From contig NZ_JBPSEH010000004.1 of NCBI RefSeq assembly GCF_051488685.1, positions 186,001-250,000 of the forward strand: a DNA stretch of 64,000 nt. Reading direction: 5' to 3'. The position numbers and the translations under genes are program-made. Below are positions 45,191-52,651 of the stretch, piece by piece. Under the pieces are notes generated by a model. It made no database searches and was not told the DNA's origin. It saw only the letters and a list, made by a program, of their open reading frames with translations. The stretch's first letter is position 1. Each line of letters begins with the position of its first letter. The DNA is from Melioribacter sp051488685. GTDB taxonomy: Bacteria; Bacteroidota; Ignavibacteria; Ignavibacteriales; Melioribacteraceae.

Positions 45191-45997
45191 ATGAATATTA
45201 ATATATTGTTTATAGGAGATATAGTTGGGCAGCCCGGACTTGATATTGTTCAGATGTGGTTGCCGAGTCTTCAGAAAAAATACCGAGCAGATCTTACGAT
45301 TGTAAACGGTGAAAATGCATCAGACGGAAAAGGGTGTACCGAAAAGGAAGCCAGGACACTTTTTGACCTTGGTGTTGATGTGATAACTGGCGGAAATCAC
45401 ACGTGGGATAAACATCAGTCACAGGAATATTTACGGAAAGATAATCGCGTAATAAGGCCTCTTAACTATCCGAAAGGAACTTACGGAAATGGTTATTACG
45501 TGGCTGAAACTAAGAAAGGAAAAGTAGCGGTTATTAATTTACAGGGCAGGGCATTTATGGCTCCTATCGACTGTCCCTTTAGAGCCAGCGAGTGGGTGCT
45601 TTCAAAACTTGAAGGTACCACAAAAGTTATAATTGTCGATTTTCATGCCGAAGCTACAGCCGAAAAACTTGCAATGGTAAATTTTCTTGATGGTAGAATA
45701 TCTGCTTTGATCGGTACGCACACGCATATTCAAACTGCTGACGAAAGAATTTTTCCTAACGGCACCGGTTATATTACCGATTGCGGAATGACTGGTCCGT
45801 ACGATTCCGTAATCGGTATGAAAACTGAAGCTGCTATTAATCGTTTCCTTTATCAGACTCCACAAAAATATCAGGTGGCAAATGATAATGTGCATCTGTG
45901 CGGACTGTTCTTAAAGATTGATACAATAACAGGCAAGACGGTTGAAATAGAGAGGATCCTTATCCCTGAATTTAACAAAATGGCGCCGACAAACTAA
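45191..45997 (+). CDS. YmdB-like (TIGR00282-type) metallophosphoesterase
   Basis: A 268-residue phosphodiesterase of the calcineurin-like family. The metal-binding series is complete: LFIGDIVGQPG, IVNGENASDGKG, ITGGNHTWDKH, VDFHAEATAEK and GTHTHIQTADER. In Bacillus YmdB hydrolyses cyclic nucleotides and influences developmental choices. No ymdA/rny neighbour is present. It is preceded by a long AT-rich leader and followed by an 87-base gap before folD. Confidence 0.92.
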   Translation: MNINILFIGDIVGQPGLDIVQMWLPSLQKKYRADLTIVNGENASDGKGCTEKEARTLFDLGVDVITGGNHTWDKHQSQEYLRKDNRVIRPLNYPKGTYGNGYYVAETKKGKVAVINLQGRAFMAPIDCPFRASEWVLSKLEGTTKVIIVDFHAEATAEKLAMVNFLDGRISALIGTHTHIQTADERIFPNGTGYITDCGMTGPYDSVIGMKTEAAINRFLYQTPQKYQVANDNVHLCGLFLKIDTITGKTVEIERILIPEFNKMAPTN

Positions 45998-46084
45998 ATT
46001 TTCATTTTTCTGCTTGTTATTTTTCTCTTTGAGATGAAATGAATAATTTTCGTATTAGATTTTAAATAAATCGAGTGTAATTCG

Positions 46085-46969
46085 ATGGCCGTTATATTAG
46101 ATGGTAAAAAAATAGCTTCTGAAATTAAAGCCGAACTGAGAGAAAATATTCAAAAACTGAAATCCGAAGGGAAACCTGTTCCAGGACTGGTTGCCATTTT
46201 AGTGGGCGAAAATCCTGCATCGAAAGTTTATGTGTCCTCGAAAAGCAGGGATTGCGAAGAGATAGGCATTAAATCGAAAGTAGAGTCGTTGCCCGAAAAT
46301 ACAACCGAAAAAGAATTGCTCGATTTAATAAAGAAATATAATAACGAGCCGGAATATCACGGTATCCTGGTTCAATTGCCTTTGCCGGATCATATCGACG
46401 AAAATCGTGTCATTGAAACCATTGATCCTTTGAAAGATGTTGACGGTTTTCACCCTCAAAATGTTGGTAATCTTGTTATTGGCAAAAACACTTTCTATCC
46501 GTGTACTCCTTACGGAATTATGGAGATATTAAGACGTTATCAGATTGAAACCCAGGGTAAACATGTCGTTGTGGTAGGAAGAAGCAATATTGTAGGGAAA
46601 CCGATAGCAAACATGATGTTGCAAAAGAAAAAGGGAGCTAATTCCATTGTAACCGTGTGTCACTCAGCTGCTGAGGATCTTTCGCGTTACACAAAAGATG
46701 CAGATATTCTAATAGCTGCCATCGGAAAACCGAATTTCATTAAAGCCTCTATGGTGAAAGAAGGTGTGGTTGTAGTCGACGTAGGTATTAATAGAATTGA
46801 AGATAGTACTACAAAAGCTGGATACCGACTTGTCGGAGATGTGGACTTTGAGGAAGTATTTGATAAGGCTTCTTATATTACGCCTGTTCCAGGTGGAGTT
46901 GGATTGATGACGCGTGCAATGCTTTTGCGCAATACATTCGAAGCATACCAAAAGATAATGGGTAATTAA
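46085..46969 (+). CDS. folD: Bifunctional methylenetetrahydrofolate dehydrogenase/cyclohydrolase
   Basis: A 294-residue FolD. Signatures: VYVSSKSRDCEEIG with the catalytic lysine, ILVQLPLPDHID, DVDGFHPQNVG, the NAD(P) loop VVGRSNIVGKPIANMML, and TPVPGGVGLMTRAMLL. It interconverts one-carbon tetrahydrofolate forms. It is followed after one base by the deoC gene, so the two are one transcription unit. Confidence 0.97.
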   Translation: MAVILDGKKIASEIKAELRENIQKLKSEGKPVPGLVAILVGENPASKVYVSSKSRDCEEIGIKSKVESLPENTTEKELLDLIKKYNNEPEYHGILVQLPLPDHIDENRVIETIDPLKDVDGFHPQNVGNLVIGKNTFYPCTPYGIMEILRRYQIETQGKHVVVVGRSNIVGKPIANMMLQKKKGANSIVTVCHSAAEDLSRYTKDADILIAAIGKPNFIKASMVKEGVVVVDVGINRIEDSTTKAGYRLVGDVDFEEVFDKASYITPVPGGVGLMTRAMLLRNTFEAYQKIMGN

Positions 46970-46970
46970 G

Positions 46971-47840
46971 ATGGACTCGAATCTTCTTGATAAAATAATT
47001 TCAGAAGTACTTGTTGAAAAATCATTGCAAGAATTTTATTGCAAAGGTAATACCTGCGAAGGTTGGGAGCGTAGTGTTGTTGATCAACCAATGGCTGTAA
47101 AAAATATTATCGACAACGGAGCCGACAGAATTGCCGCAGGCATCGGAATTGGCGATAAAATTCCGGATCGGTCGATAGCAAGAATGATTGATCATACTCT
47201 CTTAAAACCTGAAGCCACACCCGACGACATAAAAAAATTGTGCGACGAAGCCAGAACTTATCATTTTGCATCAGTATGCGTTAATCCCTGTTATGTCACT
47301 TTATGTCGGGACTTGCTGCGTGATTCGGATGTAAAAGTTTGTACAGTTATTGGCTTTCCACTCGGAGCCACTACTACTGAAGTTAAAAAATTCGAAGCCG
47401 AACAAGCTTTGAAAAACGGCGCTCAGGAAATCGATATGGTAATCAATGTCGGAATGCTAAAAAAGGGTAATTATGATTACGTTTTCAATGATATTAATCA
47501 AGTAGTCCTTACGGCAAAAAAATATAACGCCGTTTGCAAAGTTATTATTGAAACCGCATTACTAACAGATGAAGAAAAAGTTAAAGCGTGCCTGATAAGC
47601 AAAGAAGCTAAAGCGGATTTTGTAAAAACATCGACAGGTTTCAGTAAAGGCGGTGCAACTGCAGGCGACGTTGCTTTGATGAAGTATGTCGTAGGATCCT
47701 CAGTCGGGGTGAAAGCCTCTGGAGGTATCAGAACGACAGAAGATGCGATGCTGATGATCAAAAGCGGCGCCGATCGAATTGGTGCAAGTGCAAGCGTCAA
47801 AATTGTCAAAGGAGAGTCGAATACAGGTGGTGGCTATTAA
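46971..47840 (+). CDS. deoC: Deoxyribose-phosphate aldolase with N-terminal encapsulation-peptide-like extension (BMC-type DeoC)
   Basis: A 289-residue protein. From about residue 68 (IARMIDHTLLKPEAT) it is a complete DeoC TIM barrel, with the Schiff-base Lys219 in FVKTSTGFSKGGAT and the phosphate loop near GGIRTTEDAMLMI. It cleaves deoxyribose 5-phosphate to acetaldehyde and glyceraldehyde 3-phosphate. Ordinary DeoC is about 220 residues; here about 65 are added in front. The first 20 (MDSNLLDKIISEVLVEKSL) form an amphipathic helix with hydrophobic residues at 5/6, 9/10 and 13/14, the pattern of peptides that target cargo into BMC shells, followed by a short cysteine-containing linker. BMC shell genes lie about 9 kb upstream. 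Cargo status is inferred. Confidence 0.85.
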   Translation: MDSNLLDKIISEVLVEKSLQEFYCKGNTCEGWERSVVDQPMAVKNIIDNGADRIAAGIGIGDKIPDRSIARMIDHTLLKPEATPDDIKKLCDEARTYHFASVCVNPCYVTLCRDLLRDSDVKVCTVIGFPLGATTTEVKKFEAEQALKNGAQEIDMVINVGMLKKGNYDYVFNDINQVVLTAKKYNAVCKVIIETALLTDEEKVKACLISKEAKADFVKTSTGFSKGGATAGDVALMKYVVGSSVGVKASGGIRTTEDAMLMIKSGADRIGASASVKIVKGESNTGGGY

Positions 47841-48070
47841 TGGTTTTAGATCTACTTATTTTAAAAACAGACGACGGCTATACCGCTGAAATTCCTTCTA
47901 TGAAAGGTTGTGAAAGCTGGGCTCATAACGAAGATGATGCAATTGAAAAGACTCTCGAATTGCTACGATTTTACCTTCAGCTAAAGCCAGATTTTAAATT
48001 CAAAATTGATAGAGCAAGGAAAGAAGGCAATAAGGTTGTTTATAAAGTAATTTTCGACAAGGTTTCATGA
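47840..48070 (+). CDS. HicB-like small protein
   Basis: A 76-residue protein with the HicB fold pattern: DGYTAEIPSMKGCESWAHNEDDAIEKTLELL. Classical HicB antitoxins also carry a C-terminal DNA-binding domain and a hicA partner; neither is found here. It shares one base with deoC (TAATG) and overlaps trmH by four, so it is part of the folD-to-aroA unit. A toxin-antitoxin role is not supported; orphan HicB-like domains are widespread with unknown role. Confidence 0.65.
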   Translation: MVLDLLILKTDDGYTAEIPSMKGCESWAHNEDDAIEKTLELLRFYLQLKPDFKFKIDRARKEGNKVVYKVIFDKVS

Positions 48071-48657
48071 GAAAATTTCGTACCGAGAGTAGAATTAAAA
48101 AAATATCGGATACTATCAGAAATAGGCAGTTTTCACTGAGAGTTGTAATTGAAAATGTGCACGACCCACATAACGTTAGCGCAATTTTCAGGACATGCGA
48201 TGCAGTCGGTGTTCCTAAAGTTACACTAATTTATACTGTAGAAGAATTTCCTAAAATTAGTAAAGTAACTTCTGCTTCGGCTAACAAGTGGATTGAAACG
48301 GAAAAATTCAAAAGTGTAGCTGAAGGAATTGATTCACTACATAAAGAAGGCTTCAAAGTTTTTGCCAGTAATCTCGATAAAAATGCCCGAAATTTGTACG
48401 ACCTTGATTTAACTGGTAAAGTAGCGCTGGTATTTGCTAATGAACACAGAGGAATTTCTGAGGAAATGAAAAAATATGCCGATGGACAATTTTATATTCC
48501 TATGTACGGAATGATTCAAAGTTTGAATGTTTCGGTTGCTGCTGCAGTTGCGCTCTACGAAGCTCAAAGACAAAGAAAAATTAAAGGGATGTACGGTAAA
48601 AGCGAACTTACAGAAGAAGAAATTAATAAACTTATCGATAGTTGGTGCGAAAAATGA
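48067..48657 (+). CDS. TrmH-family (SpoU) RNA 2'-O-methyltransferase
   Basis: A 196-residue SPOUT methyltransferase. Motif 1 ENVHDPHNVSAIFRTCDAVG, motif 2 LVFANEHRGISEEM and motif 3 YGMIQSLNVSVAAAVALYE, which forms the knot, are complete. The arrangement is that of the tRNA guanosine-18 2'-O-methyltransferase TrmH; an rRNA target cannot be excluded. It overlaps the HicB-like gene by four bases, and aroA by four. Confidence 0.88.
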   Translation: MRKFRTESRIKKISDTIRNRQFSLRVVIENVHDPHNVSAIFRTCDAVGVPKVTLIYTVEEFPKISKVTSASANKWIETEKFKSVAEGIDSLHKEGFKVFASNLDKNARNLYDLDLTGKVALVFANEHRGISEEMKKYADGQFYIPMYGMIQSLNVSVAAAVALYEAQRQRKIKGMYGKSELTEEEINKLIDSWCEK

Positions 48658-49934
48658 TTCAGAGATTTCATAAAGTCAATAAGATTAAAGGTGAACTCCG
48701 TTTGCCCGGTGATAAATCAATTTCTCACAGAGCCGTAATGTTTGCTTCAATGGCTGAAGGCAAGTCGTTGATAAAAAATTGTTCTAATTCTGCCGATGTT
48801 AACTCCACCATCGAATGCTTCGGCAAATTGGGTGTCGATATAGAAAAAAAAGACGAATTGCTGGTTGTAAATGGAGTTGGTCTAAAAAAATTCAAAGAAC
48901 CCACAACTGAATTGTATGCAGGTAATTCAGGTACAACAGCACGCTTGATGACTGGCATATTGACTGCTCAGAATTTTAAATCCGTTATCACAGGCGACAA
49001 CTCGTTATCAAAACGCCCAATGAAAAGAATTATCGAACCATTACAAGAAATGGGAGCCATAATTGAAGCATCCGAAGCAGGCACTCTCCCGATTACAATT
49101 TCTCCGACGGATAATCTTCACGCAATCGAATATGAGATGAGTGTACCCAGCGCTCAGGTTAAAAGTGCAATTATTTTGTCTGCACTGCATTTAAATGATA
49201 AAACGGTAATTTACGAACCTGTTCCAACACGCAATCATACCGAAATAATGCTGGGCTTGGAAACCGAGTACGACGGCACTAAAAAAAAGATTTATGCTTC
49301 GATAAAAAATTATCCAACACCCTTTGAAATGACAGTTCCTTCAGATATTTCAACAGCGGCTTTCTTCATCGTTCTGAGTCTCCTTATTCCTGACTCGGAA
49401 CTTGTAATAAGAAATGTATCGTTAAATGAAACACGTACGGGAATCCTATCCGTTTTGAAAATGATGGGTGCCAATATCTTAATTGAAAATGAATCTTTAG
49501 AGAGAGGTGAAAAAAAGGGCGACATCCGTATTCTATCGAGCGAACTTGTAAATACCGAAATTTCAAAAGAGATTATCCCGAATATAATCGATGAAATTCC
49601 AATACTATCCGTAGCCGGTATTTTCGCTGAGGGGAACTTCAGAATAAACCATGCTAAAGAATTACGTTATAAAGAATCCGACCGTATTGCAGCACTCTGT
49701 AATAATTATAAGAAGTTAGGACTTTATGTTGAAGAATTCGAAGATGGTTTTGAAGTAGGCGGAAGTATAAAGAATAAAGATGTAATTTTTGAAAGTTACG
49801 GTGATCATCGCATAGCAATGGCATTGGCTGTTCTCTCGATGAATATTAAAGAGGGAGGTAGCATAAACGAATTTGAATCGGTAGCAATTTCAAATCCCGA
49901 TTTTCTGAAGCAATTAAACGAGATTGCTAAATAA
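48654..49934 (+). CDS. aroA: 3-phosphoshikimate 1-carboxyvinyltransferase (EPSP synthase)
   Basis: About 426 residues from the ATG at 48654, which overlaps the trmH stop (ATGA). A TTG at 48642 would add four residues and is less likely. Family motifs: LPGDKSISHRAVMFASMAEG, LYAGNSGTTARLMTGIL, KRPMKRIIEPL, VPSAQVKSAIILSAL and RYKESDRIAAL, then YGDHRIAMALAVLS. It makes EPSP in the shikimate pathway. It ends exactly at the stop of the convergent bshC gene with no base between them, so a terminator must lie within the opposing gene or be missing. Confidence 0.97.
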   Translation: MIQRFHKVNKIKGELRLPGDKSISHRAVMFASMAEGKSLIKNCSNSADVNSTIECFGKLGVDIEKKDELLVVNGVGLKKFKEPTTELYAGNSGTTARLMTGILTAQNFKSVITGDNSLSKRPMKRIIEPLQEMGAIIEASEAGTLPITISPTDNLHAIEYEMSVPSAQVKSAIILSALHLNDKTVIYEPVPTRNHTEIMLGLETEYDGTKKKIYASIKNYPTPFEMTVPSDISTAAFFIVLSLLIPDSELVIRNVSLNETRTGILSVLKMMGANILIENESLERGEKKGDIRILSSELVNTEISKEIIPNIIDEIPILSVAGIFAEGNFRINHAKELRYKESDRIAALCNNYKKLGLYVEEFEDGFEVGGSIKNKDVIFESYGDHRIAMALAVLSMNIKEGGSINEFESVAISNPDFLKQLNEIAK

Positions 49935-51560
49935 TTACAGCTCGAGTATTTGGTGCTCGAATTTGTTTATCGACAATTCGTTATATATCCATCTGAGTAT
50001 ATCAAGGCCGTACTTATTTGCGAAGTAGGCGAAATTCAGTTCTCTTTCCTGAAGATTTTCATTGGGATACAAAACGTTTTGTATTTTTTTAAGTTGCCTT
50101 ATCGTTACCTCGTGCTTTCGCTTTTCGGCATCGATGGCTTTATTTTTCAAAAGATTCAGACTTTCGTTAATTCTTGCTCTGGTCTTTTCCGTCAATTCTG
50201 GCATTGTCTTTTCTACATTGCTCAAGATATTACCGAGTTCGTTTAATGCAGTGTTAATCTTATCCTGAGTATCTTCAAAGATGGCATCGATATTATTATC
50301 GCTGGTGCGGGCAATTATCTTTTCGATTAATTCTTCTTGCGGACAGAAGACCTCTTCAATTTTCAGTTGGTATTTACTCAACAGAGATCCAATATTATTT
50401 TCCAGAATTGTTGCCGATGCTCTCGGATAAATATATGGCATATTGATGTCAAAAAATTTATAGAGTGGTGTCAATTGAGCGAAATAACTAATTTCAGCAG
50501 GACCGGCAATATAAAAGCCCGTGGGTAAAAGATAATCCTGGCAGATTGATCTCAATAAAACATTAGGGCTGAATCTCTCGGGAGCAAATTCTAATTGTGA
50601 AATCATATCTTCGTAGGAAAATTTTTTCTTTCTGCCTTTTAATCTAAAACCATCCTCGAGTGGTTCGATAGAAAGTCTTTCATTTTCATCGAGGTAAAAA
50701 AGATTTACCGGTTTTACCTTAACTTGAGCATGGTAAATTTCTTCCAGCTCAGCACTGCGTTCCACTAAGGAAACGGTATGTTCTTTATAGTTGGTCAGTT
50801 CTTGCCTGAAGATAGGCGTTAATATTTTTTTCACTTCAGGGTCTGAAGGATTGAAAACGATAAGGCCGTATTCATCAAATAAACGTATAAGCAAATTTTT
50901 AAAACTTTCCAGAAAAGTTGTATCGGGTTGATAAAAAGATTTTAGCAAATCCATCAATGTCATTTTGAACTCAGATTCACGGAGCGATGCAGATAGTTCG
51001 TCCAGTAATTGCCTCAGATTTTGGTTGAAAATGATATTTCCAACGCTCCCTCTGTTAATGCTTTCATCCAGTCCATCGTTGTAGACGAGAGTCTTAAGTG
51101 AATTATCTCTGTCGAGTATATTTATTTTCCTTACTTCCTCGAAGTCGTGGTCGTCGGCCTCAAGCCAGAAAACTGGCACAAAATTAAAGCTGTCGTATTT
51201 ATCATTTAAATAATTTGCCAGCTTGATGGCTGTGATCGTTTTATAAAATGTGTAAAGAGGTCCTCCGAATATTCCTAATTGCTGTCCGGTAACAATCGCT
51301 ATAGTATTTGAGGAATTTAATTCTTCGATGTTGGAAAGAGTCAATTTCGATGCACGGATGTTTCTATACTGCTCTTTAATTATTGTGGTTAATTTTTCTC
51401 TGTGGGGGCGTTCGTAAGACAGAATAGAATTAAAGTGATTGTCATATCCTTGTTCATTACGAAAATTTTTACCATAAAATTTTTCTACGTTTTCGAATTC
51501 ATAAAGATAGTCGAGAAATAAATTCGGATGACCGGGTATGTCCGAATAATTTATGTACAT
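49935..51560 (-). CDS. bshC: Bacillithiol biosynthesis cysteine-adding enzyme BshC
   Basis: A 541-residue BshC. The N-terminal Rossmann-like core carries VTGQQLGIFGGPLYTFYKTI, and VPVFWLEADDHDFEEV is the second family block. The middle and C-terminus contain long helices forming a coiled coil (about residues 400-490). BshC adds cysteine to glucosaminyl malate, the last step of bacillithiol synthesis. bshA and bshB are not in the window. It starts from an ATG at 51560 with a promoter candidate at 51604-51631. It points convergently at aroA. Confidence 0.94.
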   Translation of the reverse strand: MYINYSDIPGHPNLFLDYLYEFENVEKFYGKNFRNEQGYDNHFNSILSYERPHREKLTTIIKEQYRNIRASKLTLSNIEELNSSNTIAIVTGQQLGIFGGPLYTFYKTITAIKLANYLNDKYDSFNFVPVFWLEADDHDFEEVRKINILDRDNSLKTLVYNDGLDESINRGSVGNIIFNQNLRQLLDELSASLRESEFKMTLMDLLKSFYQPDTTFLESFKNLLIRLFDEYGLIVFNPSDPEVKKILTPIFRQELTNYKEHTVSLVERSAELEEIYHAQVKVKPVNLFYLDENERLSIEPLEDGFRLKGRKKKFSYEDMISQLEFAPERFSPNVLLRSICQDYLLPTGFYIAGPAEISYFAQLTPLYKFFDINMPYIYPRASATILENNIGSLLSKYQLKIEEVFCPQEELIEKIIARTSDNNIDAIFEDTQDKINTALNELGNILSNVEKTMPELTEKTRARINESLNLLKNKAIDAEKRKHEVTIRQLKKIQNVLYPNENLQERELNFAYFANKYGLDILRWIYNELSINKFEHQILEL

Positions 51561-51603
51561 TATAGACCTCAGACTTAATGAAAAATATTTTATATTTGTC
51601 GAA

Positions 51604-51631
51604 GAAATAAGATACAGATTTACGATATCAA
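51604..51631 (-). promoter_or_regulatory. Promoter candidate for bshC
   Basis: On the minus strand TTGATA (51631-51626), 16 bases, TATTTC (51609-51604). The -35 hexamer is the same as that before uppS. A TATATTTG element on the other strand (51591-51598) could be the -7 of the divergent ROK gene, but it has no matching -33. Confidence 0.35.
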
Positions 51632-51684
51632 AATAATAAAAAATCCACTAGACTAAAATCGATAAATTGAAAAGGGAGATCTTC

Positions 51685-52650
51685 ATGCCGCAAGAATTTA
51701 TTATATCCGTAGACCTTGGAGGCACAAAAATTCTGACCGCATTGATCGATAAAGAAAATAATATTAAATCACGTATTAAAATTCCGACTATGCTAAATAA
51801 AGGAGCTGATGGGTTGGTCGATGCAATTTCAAACTCTATTGCTACAATTATAAGAGATAATAAACTATCGCAACGAAATGTTAAAGCTGTTGCTCTGGGT
51901 GTACCCGGCACGGTGAATCCTTTTACAGGCATAATCGATACAGCACCCAATCTTGGAATCAACAATTTTAATATAAAAGATGCACTCACTTCAAGAATTT
52001 CACTACCTATTTTAGTTGAAAATGATGTTAATCTTGCCGGTCTCGGCATTAAAAAATTTGAGTTTCATGACAAAATTAAGAATATGCTCGTAGTGTTTAT
52101 TGGAACGGGAATTGGAGGCGCTTTGTTCTTCGACGGTAAAATTTATAGAGGCTCAAGTTTCTATGCAGGCGAAATTGGGCATATGCTGGTGGACAAAAAA
52201 GGCGCACTTGCAACTAAGCCGAAAAGAAGGACTTTTGAAAAAACTGCCAGCAGAACGGCAATCGAAGAAACAATTATCAAGGAAATTAAGAGAGGAAAAA
52301 GCTCCATACTCAAAAGTCATATCGATGCCGGTAGAAAATTGAAAAGTAAAATGCTGCTGGAGGCATTAAAAAAACAGGATAAACTGACGGTGAAAGTTTT
52401 ATCCAGGGCTGCAACTGTTACAGGTACAGTTCTCGGTAGTCTTACAACTCTTCTAAATTTCGATACGATTGTGCTGGGTGGTGGAGTGGTGGAAGCAATG
52501 GAAGACTTCTGGCTTCCAATAGTTAAAGCTTCGTTTTACAACAGCGTTTTGCTGGCACCCGGAAAAGTTGTCGAAATCAAAGCAACAAAACTCGGCGACG
52601 ATGCTGCAATCTACGGCGGTATAGCTCTTGCTGAAGAATTTCTGAATTAA
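51685..52650 (+). CDS. ROK-family protein lacking the zinc-cysteine motif (sugar kinase-like)
   Basis: About 321 residues from the ATG at 51685, which has AAGGGAG seven bases before it; a TTG start at 51667 precedes that ribosome site and is rejected. ATP motif SVDLGGTKILTALID, DTAPNLGINNFNIKDAL, and VENDVNLAGLG with the catalytic aspartate, then IGTGIGGALFFDG and GEIGHMLVDKKG. In typical ROK kinases GEIGH is followed by a CxCGxxGC zinc site; here that stretch reads LATKPKRRTFEKTASR and has no cysteine. The fold is clear and it is probably a glucokinase-like enzyme, but the missing zinc site makes substrate and activity uncertain. Confidence 0.85.
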   Translation: MPQEFIISVDLGGTKILTALIDKENNIKSRIKIPTMLNKGADGLVDAISNSIATIIRDNKLSQRNVKAVALGVPGTVNPFTGIIDTAPNLGINNFNIKDALTSRISLPILVENDVNLAGLGIKKFEFHDKIKNMLVVFIGTGIGGALFFDGKIYRGSSFYAGEIGHMLVDKKGALATKPKRRTFEKTASRTAIEETIIKEIKRGKSSILKSHIDAGRKLKSKMLLEALKKQDKLTVKVLSRAATVTGTVLGSLTTLLNFDTIVLGGGVVEAMEDFWLPIVKASFYNSVLLAPGKVVEIKATKLGDDAAIYGGIALAEEFLN

Positions 52651-52651
52651 T

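Noticed and set aside
47840..48070. HicAB toxin-antitoxin system
   Set aside because: Only a HicB-like domain is present; no HicA-like protein lies on either side.
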